Below, piece after piece: positions 35,611 through 46,536 of a stretch of 64,000 nt of DNA. Source of the stretch: Calvatia gigantea (Eukaryota; Basidiomycota; Agaricomycetes; Agaricales; Lycoperdaceae); NCBI GenBank assembly GCA_025093985.1, contig JACAAK010000004.1:4154001-4218000 (forward strand). The letters run 5' to 3'. The notes below the pieces were generated by a model. That model did not search any database. It was not told the origin of the DNA and worked only from the letters and a program-made list of their open reading frames with translations. The stretch's first letter is position 1; the number at the start of each line of letters is the position of its first letter. The translations under genes and the position numbers were made by a program.

Positions 35611-37532
35611 TTACCAAGGTGGCGGATCAAACATGAAATCCACCATTTCAATATCATGTACTGGGAGAATTAACCCGCCATCCACTACCTCAGTCGGTCG
35701 GTTCACCTGCCAGCGGTTCACGTACATTGGGTAACGAGCCGCACCAGTCCGTCCGGCCCAATCAAAATCCACCAACATGAAGTCGTCGTGCCGGTTTGGG
35801 TCATTCCCGATGAAAAAGTTTACATCACGTAAATCACCATGAACATAACCCTCGTGATGGAGGCCATTGATGAGAGCGACGATCGCATCCCGGAGAGGCT
35901 GGGGACTTCCAACTGCATCCCGGGAATAGGTAAATTGATGATAGGAGCTCCGGAGGGAAGTTGAGGGCGGATTGCTATCAGAAATATCAAGGGCCTCCAT
36001 GACAACCATATTCCAACCTGCAGCCAACGAGTTGTAGGCAAGCAGCTCTGGGGCGTGCCCCCTCCCAGCACATAGACGGTGCGCACCAGGACAGTACCTT
36101 TTTACAAACTTGATGCAAATTTCTCTATCATCCTGAGTCTTGGCAAAGAAGATACGCTCTTCCCTGTTGGGTTGCCTTTCGTTGTAGGCAAAGTGATGAC
36201 GTCGTCCGAACTCGTCGTCAAAGTATTCACGATACGGGCAGTCCAGTATAAAATGGGGCACACCAGAATCCAAAATTTTTGGGCTAGATATCAGGCCCGA
36301 ATAATAGTCCCGCAATTCGTCCAGGGCCATCCTCAACGCACCAAATGTTCGCGCGATCAAATCCTGGACCGCTCGATCTGTAGGATGGGCGAATAAAGGT
36401 AGAATGGGGCCGAGGATATCCGAGTGAATTTTGTCAGTGAACACGGCGGCGGAAAACGCGATGCACGGTCCTACAGGTAATCAATGGGTACGGAAATTAA
36501 TATCCAAATCAAGCTTTACCAAAGAGAATAATTTGAAAGCAAGGAAGGACCGAACGATGTTGCCAAGCTCGGGGAAACTGTTTCAGGAAACTCCCATAGT
36601 AGCAAAGTGCTTCCAAGAAAGGCTCAGCGGGCCCTGCGCTGCCGATTTCATTTTTCGCTTCCAAAATGACCATAACAAAATCTCCAAGTTGCATATGTCC
36701 GTCAGTGTGGAGACCTGAAGCACCAACGGAGCCAGCGCGAATTTCAATGTCATACTCTGCCAGTATTGAGCGAAACTCGTGAGCGCGGACACCTTCCTCC
36801 ACATAAAAGCGGGACATGTGCGCCGAGAGAGCCAGTGCCAATCGTTTATCTTGAAGCGTTGGCTCGTAGGTGGTGCAATTGTCGACGAATTTACCAAAAA
36901 CCTCATGAAGAAGTGTCGTTGGGAGGGAGGCGGCTGCATCGTGCGGTCGGTTGCAAAGGAAAGAAAATTGTGTCTCTCGTTGGTGTCTAGAAAATTCACT
37001 TGGGGCTGCGGCAGAAGAAGGTGCTTTCTTCGGTAGGTCATTCTTGATGTATCGCTCTCGCTCGTTGAGAAGAGTGGTGGCAGTTGAGGGCTGCACGGGC
37101 ACCCCTATGTCGAAGGGTCAAACAATCTCTCAAAGGAAAAGAGAATTGGCAAACCCGGAATTTCAAGGACAACTTGGATCCGACGCACGTCCTCTCGCGG
37201 AAAGCCATAATCGGACAGTGGTAGGAAAGGGTCCATCAAAACAGCAACCGTGGAAGGATCTCGTATATTGACTTTCCCATCGTCGATATCGGCTGGAGCA
37301 GCAGGTTCGTGAAGCTTCAAGAAAATGGATGAGTCCAGGTTGGACATTCTCCGAAAGACGAAGCATATACCTTCCAGAGCTTAATCCACACCACCTCGTG
37401 CAGGAATCCACGCATCCCCCTTACCAACTCCCCCAGTTCGCTCACCCTAGCATTCTCGTCAATTTCGACGCTTAACATCGATTGGGCGGTATTTTCGTAG
37501 CCCGCAAGAGCACAATGTATGAAGATCAACAT
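35611..37532 (-). CDS. Crinkler-type protein, copy 2: CRN header + REase-like + kinase domains
   Basis: It has the same four-exon structure and domain order as copy 1, with the same splice positions. Exon 1 starts MLIFIHCALAGYE and ends in the LWK motif. The second intron runs from GTTTGCC to ATAG, before PVQPSTATTL. The E-x-K motif (ILEAKNE), HGDLRDVNFF and LVDFDWAG are all kept, and no stop or frameshift is seen. The kinase part is almost identical to copy 1 (for example DREICIKFVKRYCPG), while the header has diverged strongly (NTAQSMLSVEIDENARVSEL against the copy 1 header). This suggests either faster evolution of the header or conversion of the 3' part. An in-frame two-codon difference lies near 36,280. 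It is probably a functional paralogue. Confidence 0.84.
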
Positions 37533-37837
37533 TCTGAGATGGCAGCAAGCAAACGGCGTGGATGAAGGGGATATCACGCCAGCCATCTCAATTCAAACTC
37601 AGATTCTTTTTTTTTTTGAAGTCCGCTGTCTCTTCGCAGTCATAGAGTCGTAGTTACCCCTGTGCGATTATATTTGACTGAGTCCATTTTATCGCTCTAA
37701 TATCGAAGTGTGGTCTAGTGTCGTCGACTTCGGTTCAGTTTGAAACTCACGAGAGTCACCATTTGGTTACGGCATCGGAATCTCTTGCCGTGCTTGGATA
37801 CTAGCATCACATCGGCCAAATCAAAGTTCCCATCTGC

Positions 37838-38164
37838 AAATACTGGTGTATTGGCCCCACTATGATCTCGGATTATAACCTTTATTCAATATTTTACCCC
37901 TAATTCTGTTTAATACACCTTGAATACTCATTTAAAACATTTCATGAAGATGACTAGTTTGAACAAAAACACTGCCTGTAACAATAATTAAGTGCAAGTG
38001 ATACATCCGATTGAAGATAATCTGAGCTACAAACACTGCATGTGCAATAAATTCAACCAAATTATACACAACAATGAGGGCACAAAAAAATCCAGCTTAA
38101 ATTTAGCCAAATATTCTAATTTAGCACAGTAGGTCGAAAGGTGCATAATTGTTCCCTATTTACC
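37838..38164. other. AT-rich spacer between units 2 and 3
   Basis: No gene or recognised repeat. It replaces the 5' module found in the other two units. Confidence 0.4.
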
Positions 38165-38436
38165 CTAATTCTAGCCTGTGCTCAAAGGGTTTCTCACCTT
38201 ATTGGACTTAACGTTGATTATGTATTGAGGAGAGAGATTTTGCATCTTCATTAAACAAGTGAAAAGGGATAAACCAAGAAATTTTGTAAAAACTCCCACA
38301 CTTCGAGCCGGGGCTGTGGGAGATAAGTGTGCGCTAGCCGCCGGTGCCAACGAAGAGCAGTGTGGAGCCGCCGCAGGCGGAGGAAGACAGACTCGTAAAG
38401 TACTCTCGCGCTGATCCAACTAGTATTTTTTTAATT
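38165..38436. repeat. Dispersed repeat R2, left copy
   Basis: It shares with 41,900-42,215 a series of blocks in the same order: GGTTTCT, AGAAATTTTG, CGAGCCGGGG, GGAGCCGCCGCAGG and a terminal AGTATTTTTTT run. The two copies bracket unit 3 in the same orientation. Type unknown. Confidence 0.55.
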
Positions 38437-38799
38437 TTGCAGCTCCTTGCCTAAACCGAAGGAAAAGGCTCAGTTGCGTTGTCGGAGTGGAGAGCATCAC
38501 TCATCATACTGCTGATTCATGCATCGTGGTCCAACGTGAGGGAGTGTTGAAGATGGGGACAAGACAGAAGGCAGCGGCAGGCCCGACACATCGATGAGGC
38601 GAGAGGAAAGGAATTGGTTTGAGGTGACTGTGACCGCTCCAACAAAGCCCAGTCTGCTGCTGTCACTCGTTCCTTGCTTGGGCCAGACTACCAATCTTCG
38701 TGCTTCTCCAAACTTATTTATAAGTGGGTGAGGTAGTATACTGATATTACCTGAGTTGCCCGTGTAACGTAGTTGACATCAGATTTTCTCTACTTTACT

Positions 38800-40716
38800 T
38801 TACGGAGGTGGCAGATCGAACATGAAATCCACCATTTGAAGATCGTGTTCTGGGAGAATAAGCTCGCCATCCACTGCCTCAGTCGGTCGGTTCACCTGCC
38901 AGCGGTTCACGTACATTGGGTAACGAGCCGCACCAGTCCGTCCGGCCCAATCAAAATCCACCAACATGAAGTCGTCATGGCGGTTTGGGTCATTCCCGAT
39001 GAAGAAGTTTACATCACGTAAATCACCATGAACATAACCCTCTTTATGGAGGCCATTAACGAGAGTGACGATCGCATCCCGGAGAGGCTGGGGATTTCTA
39101 ACTGCATCCCGGGAATAGGTGAATTGATGATAGGAGCTTAGGTGGGAAGTTGAGGGCGAGTTGTTGTCAGAAGTATCAAGGGCCTCCATGACAACCATAT
39201 TCCAACCTGCAGCCAATGAATTGTAGGCAAGCAGCTCTGGGGCGTGCCCCCTCCCAGCACATAGACGGTGCGCACCAGGACAGTACCTTTTTACAAACTT
39301 GATGCAAATTTCTCTATCATCCTGAGTCTTGGCATAGAAGATACGCTCTTCCCTGTTGGGTTGCCTTTCGTTGTAGGCAAAGTGATGACGTTGTCCCAAC
39401 TCGCCGTCAAAGTATTCACGATACGGGCAATCCAGCCTAAAACAGCGTGCACCAGGATCCAATATTGTTGGGCTAGATATCAAGTCCAAATAATAGGCTC
39501 GCAATTCGTCGAGGGCGATCGGCAGCGCACCGAATGCTTCGCGCAGACAGCCCTTGGATCGCCCGATCTGTAGGATGAGCGAAGAGAGGTAGAATGGGGC
39601 CGAGGATATCCGAGTGAACTTTGTCAGTAAATGCGGCAGCGGAAAACGCGATGCACGGTCCTACAGGCGATGAATGGGTACGGAAATTAATATCCAAATT
39701 CAAAGAGGATGATTTGAAAGCAAGGAAGGGCGGAACAATGTTGCCAGGATTGGGGAAATTGCTTCAGGAAACTCCCGTAGAAGCAAAGTGCTTCCAGGAA
39801 AGGGTCCGTACGCTTTCTGTTGCCGATTTCATCCTTCACTTCCAAAATGGCCAAAACAAAACCTCCGAGTTGCAAATGTTCGTCAGTGCGGCGACTTGAA
39901 GCACCAACGGAACCAGCGTGAAAGTCGATACCATACTCTACCAATATTAAGCGAAATTGGTGAGCGCGGGCAGCTACATCCAAATAAAAGCGGGACATGT
40001 GCGCTGAGAGAGCCAGCACCAAATGATTATCTTCAACCGTTAGCTCATGGATGGTGCAGAGGTTGACGAATCTCCCAAAAACCTCATGAAGAAGCGTCAT
40101 TGGGAGGGAGGTGGCTGTATCGCGCGGTCGGTTGTAAAGGAGGGCATATTCTGTCTGTTGTTGGTGTTGAAAAAATTCGCTTGGGATTGCGGCAGAAGAA
40201 GGTGCTTTCTTCGGGAGGTCATTCTCGATATATCGCTTTCGCTCGTTGAGAAGAGTGGTGGCAGTTGAGAGCTGCATGAGCTCCTCTAGATTGAAAGGTC
40301 AAAGAATCCCTCAAAAGAAAAGAGAATCTTCGGCAAACCTGGAATGCTAAGGAAAACTGAGATTCGATAGGTGTCCTCCGGCCGAAAGCCATGATCTGAC
40401 AGGCGTAGGAAATGGTCCATCAAAACAGCAACCGTGGAAGGATCTCGTATATTGACTTTCCCATCGTCGATATCGCCTGGAGTGGTGGGTTCGTGAAACT
40501 TTAAGAAAATGGGTGAGTCCAGGTTGGACATTCTCCGAAAGACAAAGAACATACCTGCCAGAGCTTGATCTCCTTCAAATTGCGCAATAAGTGACGCTAC
40601 GCCTTCATCAACTCCCGCAGCTCGCCCACCATAGCACTCTCATCAATTGTGACCGTTATCATTGAGCTGACGGTCTTTCTGGCGTTCGGAAGAGCACAAT
40701 TTATGACGATCATCAT
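38800..40716 (-). pseudogene. Crinkler-type gene copy 3, inactivated
   Basis: It is homologous to copies 1 and 2 through all four exons, including HGDLRDVNFF and LVDFDWAG in exon 4 and an E-x-K motif in exon 3 (ILEVKDE). Three independent lesions are visible. A TAG (complement of 40,597-40,599) lies in the header where copy 1 has CAG. The third intron's donor region is deleted (about 39,700; copies 1 and 2 have CTTTAC there on the plus strand). A one-base insertion at about 39,533 shifts the frame before the kinase domain. The second intron still splices in principle. The header start MMIVINCALPN equals copy 1 and defines the conserved start codon. Confidence 0.85.
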
Positions 40717-40749
40717 TCATATATCCAGGGGTGGCAGCAAACGGGGTGG

Positions 40750-41002
40750 TGTCATAACCTGTCCCATTACCGTGACCACTGCGTGATCTCTCTCTGTTTA
40801 CTCTTCTTTTGCTGTTCCGTCAATCTATGTTGATGTTTCGCTTCCGTGGCCTCTTTGTAACAACCCTCTTTTGTCTTTTCTGCTTTCCTTGTGTCATAGT
40901 AGGGTAATACATATGTAGCAGTCGTCCGTGGGTACGAGATCTCAAGGAGATCTCAAGTCTTGTATTGCCAATTCATACAACCGCCTTTTACAGCTTCCTT
41001 CA
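40750..41002. repeat. Probable solo LTR upstream of Crinkler copy 3
   Basis: A 253-bp segment beginning TGTCATAACC and ending TTCCTTCA is absent from the paralogous positions in units 1 and 2, where GTGGATGAAGG is continuous. TG...CA ends and length suggest an LTR. No clear 5-bp target duplication is seen, so the class is uncertain. Confidence 0.5.
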
Positions 41003-41899
41003 GGATGAAGGAGCCATTGTAATTCAAACTCAGTCCCTCTTTTTCAAAGTCCTCCGTCACCAATTGGCAGTGACTACTGAATACAAACGAGGTCGTACTC
41101 CTGAATTATAGCCTGAGTAGGTTTTTAATCACTAGTGTATGTTGTCGACTCCAATTCGGCTCGAAAATGAAACAACGCTCACACAGCCTACGTCAGTTTA
41201 ACTTTCTAGACCAGGAAACTATTAAATCTTTAAGCACTAGGGCAGGAGTGTGGCGGAAAAATTATCAGGAAACGTCCTAATCGCAGGAGGATAATTTAAG
41301 TAGTTACCTAATCTACTGCGATGTTGACTGCACCCTTCACGATACCAAGGACCTTGAGACTTCTCTGAAAGCTACCAGAGATGTGTGCATCGGCGTGTTT
41401 GCTCGTTGTTTGTTCCATACGTGGTGGTTCCGATAAGTGGTCATCCTAATGTACCTTGCTGACTGAACACACCGTAATGCCAGCATAGGCAATACAGTTG
41501 TTCTCGGAACGTGAATCGTCTGGCATGAGGGAAGCTGAGTGATATGTCTGAAGATGAAGTTTTATCGGAGGTGCTGGTGGTAGCGACCTATCCAGGTCGG
41601 GTGAGTCGCTACCACCTCCAAAGTTCCGATCTCAGCATGACCGAGTCTCTGTGGCAGATTGTTCCATGGATTCTAGCTCTACCTTGTCAAACATCCCGAG
41701 GCACCCGAAGCTGCGGATAAGATTTTCACTTAGAGCGAAACTCTCACTGACGAAAGGAGAAACGCTTTCACCAACGAAGCGTTTGCAATCTATCTGGAGT
41801 CCGTGATCCACCGCAAACTCCCTTCCGTCGTAAAATTCCTACCGGGGCTCCCCATGCCTCCTACAAAAGTGAACTGTACCCTGGGGATAAAGTGGTGCT

Positions 41900-42215
41900 G
41901 GGGACTGCTACATACTCCGAAATCTACCGGGAAGTCTGGATGACTTGGCCAATCTGGTGTGCGCGAAAGGTTTCTAAGCTTGTTAAACTTGGCGTTCAGA
42001 TTATTGAAGCCAACAGCGAAAAAAAGAAATTTTGCAACAGCGCCCGCTCTCCGAGCCGGGGATCGGGCGACAAGTATACACCAACAACTGGTGTCAAAGG
42101 GGGGCAAGTCGAAGACCCCCACGTAAAGGATAAACGGTGGAGCCGCCGCAGGTGGAGGAAGATGTAATCGTAGTAGTCTTCTCGTGTTGATCAATACAGT
42201 ATTTTTTTTAGTGTT
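41900..42215. repeat. Dispersed repeat R2, right copy
   Basis: It is the counterpart of 38,165-38,436 (GGAGCCGCCGCAGGTGGAGG and a terminal T-run). It lies just outside unit 3. Confidence 0.55.
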
Positions 42216-42829
42216 AGTTTGATTGAGTGAAGCAAGGACGTCCAACAATGATGTTCAACATTAGACTACTTTCTTGCACACTTGCACACGACAACGGGCA
42301 TCGTTTCAATACCTGTGTGTGAGCCCGTCGGGGAACGATTGGGCTAAGGGGTAATTAAGATTGAGCTTCCGCCCTCCTGCTTACTATACGGAGGCCAGTA
42401 CATAGGAGCGATGAAGTAACTGAGGTCCGCAGTGACCCCATTCGCTGTCCAACAATTTCTATGAGGTGCATGCTTTGCCTTGCGCATGAAATTTCTCCCG
42501 TGGAGATAAACCCTGAGAAGAGTGGCTTGGCCAGATCATTTCACCAGCAAGAGGCTTGTCCTTATGATCCATCCCATGTCCAAATAACTCTTTCTAAACA
42601 CATACTACCGTCAATACCACTCGAACCCGTGACGAGGGAGCCGTGGATTAACAGCTGTCGTAACTCGCTTAACTATACAGTGATGTGAATAAGAACCACC
42701 AGCTCTGTATCACGAGTTCATGAACGAGAGAAACCTTGTGATTATGATTTCAGTCAATTCTCAAGCTCGACTGAACGTATATAATCACGTATAGCCCAAC
42801 CTTACCTCTTTCTATAATACTCTTCCAGC
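42216..42829 (+). promoter_or_regulatory. Upstream region of the formaldehyde dehydrogenase gene
   Basis: No gene is seen. A TATATAA box at 42,778-42,784 lies 46 bases before the ATG and is followed by a CT-rich stretch, as in many fungal promoters. The box assignment is inference from position and sequence. Confidence 0.55.
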
Positions 42830-44878
42830 ATGCCTACTACTATGCGAGCTGTTGTCTATGAAAAACCTTTCAGTGTCGTCGTTCGCGACGTTGAGAAGCC
42901 AAAGATCTTGCATCCGGATGATGTTCTGGTCAAGAGTATGTACCCCCCCGCGGCTCGCCTGGTGTAGCTCACCTTCTACATAGTTACCACCTCTTGCATC
43001 TGCGGAAGGTACGTGTTCTGTACATAGTCATGTTGAAAAATTTTGACCCGATGGTCACAGCGACTTGCACATGTACGAAGGCCGTACCGCGGCGGAACCT
43101 GGCATAGTCTTTGGCCACGAAAAGTGAATTTAACACCCATACTTTCTTGAGTACTGGAGTGCTCACCGAATCATTTAGCATGGGTATTGTCGACGTACGT
43201 CCTTCCTTCCCTCTTATACCCAGGCTTCCTGAATCTACAGTAGGAAGTCGGAGCTGCCTGTCAGCGTAAGCTTCTACCCTCCCATAATCCATCCCGAAAT
43301 GAACTAACATATTCCCTTTCTCAGCTCCTCAAGAAAGGCGATCGCGTTGTTATGCCGTTCAACGTAGGTTGTGGTCGCTGCGCCAACTGCGAGGAAGGTC
43401 GCTCCGGCTTCTGTACCCACGTCAATCCAGGATTCGTAAGTCAACTTTCAATGCCTTCACCGGCTCCTGCTCCACACGAGACCCACCACTTACAATGGAT
43501 AACGGTTTCCTTGCTTGTAGGCGGGCGGGTACACCATTTCCCTATCAGCATATGATCACTCTCAGCTGACTTCTAGTGACTTGTGCGTTTGGGACATGAC
43601 AGAGCATACGGGTGAGAAATTTCATTAAACCAACTCTGCCAGGCTGTTGAGATGGTGTTTTGTTGACTCGGTCCATAGATATGTCTCGATGGGCCCATAC
43701 AAAGGTGGACAGGCAGTGAGTATTCGAAGGTCCGTCTACGTCAACAGAACCTAAATGTGAGAAACCAGGAATATGTTCGAGTACCATACGCAGATTTCAA
43801 TGCGCTGAAGCTCCCACCCGGTAAGGAACATGAGGCCGACTTCTCTCTGTTGGCCGACATCTTTCCGACTGTACGCTCAACATTTCAAAACTAAATCTCG
43901 TGTCGTCTTGCTGACTCCTCTGGATAGGGATGGCATGGCGTTAAGCTTTCCGTGCGTAAAACTTACGAACTTCATGAACAATGATCCGACCTGTGGTAGG
44001 GCTTCAAACCTGGGGAATCGATCGCTGTGTTCGGTGGTGGTCCCGTCGGGTTGATGGCTGCATACTCCGCGACTCTCCAAGGGGCGTCGGAAGTCTACGT
44101 TGTCGACCGTGTCCAGGAACGCCTCGACAAGGCGAGACAAATTGGCTGTGTCCCGATTGATTTCAGCAAAGGTGATGCTGTCGATCAAATTCTGAAGTTA
44201 CGTGGAGGGTAAGCATCGCTTGCACAAAAGGCGGGAATGACAGCTCACTTTAATCCTAGGCGCGAAGTTGATCGTGGCGTCGATGGTTAGTAGTGGTGAA
44301 TCTGGGAAACCCTTGCTAATGTGCCCTCTTAGCCGTTGGATACCAGGCCACTACAGGTGATGGCAAGACCGAGCAACCTAATGCGGTCCTCGAGGCTTTG
44401 ATTCGCGTAGTTAAGCCCACTGGAGGACTTGGTGTTCCTGGTCTTTACGTGCCCAGCGATCCTGGTGCACCTGACTCTGCTGCTGCCAAGTACGTCCCTT
44501 AATTTCCCTACGAGCGAGTAAACGTTGCTGACAGGATACAATTAGGGGCTATATTTCGTTCCCGTTCGGTGAGAATTATCGGACATTGGAAAACCTAAAT
44601 GAACTACTCACGGTTGCGCCCAGGAAAACTTTTCGAGAAGGGCTTAACTATTGGTACTGGACAGTGCAACGTAAAGGTGAGTAAAGCCTTCTTCGGGAGT
44701 TCCCCTTCTCAACGTGTTATAGTCGTATAATCGTTACTTGCGCGACCTGATTATCGCCGGCAAAGCTAAGCCATCTTTCGTCGTTTCACACGAAGTATCG
44801 TTGGATCAGGCACCGGATGCATATGACAAGTTCGATCGGCGCGTCGAGGGTTATACCAAGGTGCTCTTGCACCCTTAA
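42830..44878 (+). CDS. Zinc-dependent formaldehyde/alcohol dehydrogenase, one frameshift
   Basis: A medium-chain (GroES-like) zinc dehydrogenase of the glutathione-independent formaldehyde dehydrogenase type, expected to oxidise formaldehyde or related aldehydes/alcohols with NAD. About sixteen short GT-AG introns are needed. Exons give TTSCICGSDLHMYEG (catalytic Zn Cys and flanks), GHENMGIV, the four-Cys structural zinc loop CGRCANCEEGRSGFC, GGQAEYVRVPYAD, the Rossmann motif GGGPVGLMAAY and a C-terminus ending KVLLHP. All junctions are in frame except the exon before intron 5: a T at 43,259 makes GCC-T-GTC-AGC, where the family has A-V-S. Removing it restores the frame. The 3' end is convergent with, and 56 bp from, the mannosyltransferase gene. 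Confidence 0.85.
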
Positions 44879-44934
44879 GTTAAGAACTCGGACAGGGTGG
44901 CGTGATTTATGAAAGATAATACATTGGTTGTACG

Positions 44935-46459
44935 TTACCAGAACAGGGTATCCCAGCCTATCTTGCACGAGCTCCGATCACGATCTTTGAGTAAGATATT
45001 GGCGAACATCAGAAGGAGATTGAGGGTGCGTAACGCACCAAAAGAACTCGCCGGGTCACAAACACATGCCATCTGTGGCGTTGGGTTGGATGGACAGTGG
45101 GACCAATCATCATGCTGGTAACCAATTTCATCGAAGAAGTGTATCTGGTTCTTATTCAAGAACAAGGCGGCAGCAATACTGTGGATGGGGGCGTCCCCCC
45201 AGCGCTTGTTCCAAAGTCAATATGAGGCGACGTGGAGCAAGAAGCAGCACACCTCGTAGTAAAAGCCACCGGCGTGATCGAGGTGTTGGAACAAATCTTG
45301 ATAGGCTCCCCCTCTCCAGAACCGCATGTCAGCAATTTCGAAGTTACTCCAAACTGCGTGCGAAGTGAGTGCGTAAATGGGGCTGAAGAAGGTGACGTAC
45401 AGTGACAGTAATTATAGCTCTGGCCGTGATTATGTGAAACAAACTTCAGGGCATTTCCTTTGGCGATGTATTCGGGGTTCTTGCGCCCAAATTCTGGGAA
45501 AGAAGTCAAACTTCGAAGAAACAGGGAGGATGGAACGCATACCTTGGATCGTAGACCATAATGAGGGTATTGTGGAAGGAAGTTCGTAAGTAGCGATGGT
45601 AAACGCTGAGAAACATCAACTACCGGAAGGCTAGAAGGACAAACCAAACCAAACGTACAGTAGGTCTTGTTATGTTCCTGCATAAAAATGAAAGGATCAA
45701 AATCTACTGTTACAATGGTACTTGACATCCGGCCTGGAACCTTAGACTAGTGGACTGATACGATGGTGGGGGGAGGGCTTACTCAAGTCGCCAATACCAC
45801 CGATACTTGAGCATGAGTGGATGTTGGAAAAAGAACTGCCAGGTCATGTTAGTAAGGGAGTGGTGTGATGATTGTCAGTGCGCACTCCTGTATTGAAGCG
45901 ACACATATTGCGATACCTGCGTTAAGAGTTAGCAAGCGGTGGTCTGCTAAGCAAGCGCGACATACGAAACACTATCTAGGCGAGGGATGAGCCTTGCAGT
46001 AGCGGAAGCTATTATCACACACCTCCATATTTGACCCCAGCAGTCGCCATCTTTTGACGCGCACCAGCTGCCTTTTCTTCATCTATCCATGCCGGCTGCG
46101 ACCAATGTTCAGGGGGAATAAGGCCAAACTCAACGTCAGTTTTTACAATTGCTCGAATGGCTCTGGTAACGCTGTGTAGCATTGAGCGGACGTGCTTAAT
46201 CCACACTTACGATTTGAAAGCCTCGTTGAAAGGGACATCATTCAGGAAAACATAAGGGTATTTAAATTTATGGTTGAAGCGCTGCTCAATTTGAGTAACT
46301 GTGGAAACAGCGCCATCTACGTCCGAATTCCGCGCGAGCATGTAAAACGTCGCATTTGCGCGGTGAACGGGAGAAACATCGGTGGCAATTTGTCGGCCGA
46401 GGGAGCCAGAAATAGAGGAGGATTGGGAGGAGGAGGAGGTAGTATTTGTTCAACGTCAT
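44935..46459 (-). CDS. KRE2: Alpha-1,2-mannosyltransferase, GT15 (KRE2/MNT1) family, two frameshifts
   Basis: A type II Golgi mannosyltransferase that elongates N- and O-glycans. Eleven exons with canonical GT-AG introns give 343 codons after allowing two one-base insertions. An N-terminal signal anchor (YYLLLLPILLYF) is followed by RANATFYMLARNSDVDG, YPYVFLNDVPF, EFGLIPPEHW, SYRNMCRFNTGFF, DFDPFIFMQEHNKTY (family metal/nucleotide-site region), FWSNFEIADMRFW, FYYERWGDAP and FFDEIGYQHDDW. These are the GT15 hallmarks in the right order. The insertions are at 45,708 (between HCN and VDFDPF) and probably 46,408 (in the poorly conserved stem). Length fits a short GT15 enzyme. It is divergent from the ABC-F gene with only 77 bp between start codons. 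Confidence 0.88.
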
Positions 46460-46536
46460 AGCTGAGTCAATTCAAACTCCGACGATTTATGAATGACTGA
46501 TAAATTTGATTTCCAAATCAATCTCGACCATCGGCC
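46460..46536. promoter_or_regulatory. 77-bp divergent promoter between KRE2-like and ARB1-like genes
   Basis: Two start codons face away from each other with 77 bases between them. No TATA box is evident. Both 5' UTRs would have to be very short or overlap the opposite promoter. Confidence 0.55.

Larger units (their letters stand above)
34567..37837. repeat. Crinkler tandem duplication, unit 2
   Basis: It begins with the same 3' flank as unit 1 and ends after GTTCCCATCTGCA, where similarity to unit 1 stops. It contains the intact MITE (35,275-35,549) and CRN copy 2. Confidence 0.8.
38437..41786. repeat. Crinkler tandem duplication, unit 3
   Basis: It begins within the shared 3' flank (CCTAAACCGAAGGAAAAGGC) and ends with CGAAAGGAGAAACGCTTTC, the same unit end as unit 1. 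It contains the broken CRN copy, a probable solo LTR and the 5' module. Confidence 0.75.

Noticed and set aside
32012..37271. Plus-strand ORFs repeated opposite the Crinkler genes
   Set aside because: They recur only because the minus-strand genes are duplicated, and they cross the introns and have no domain of their own.
45156..45728. Single 190-codon ORF on the minus strand
   Set aside because: It reads through introns and out of frame. The real exons of the GT15 mannosyltransferase are interleaved in it.
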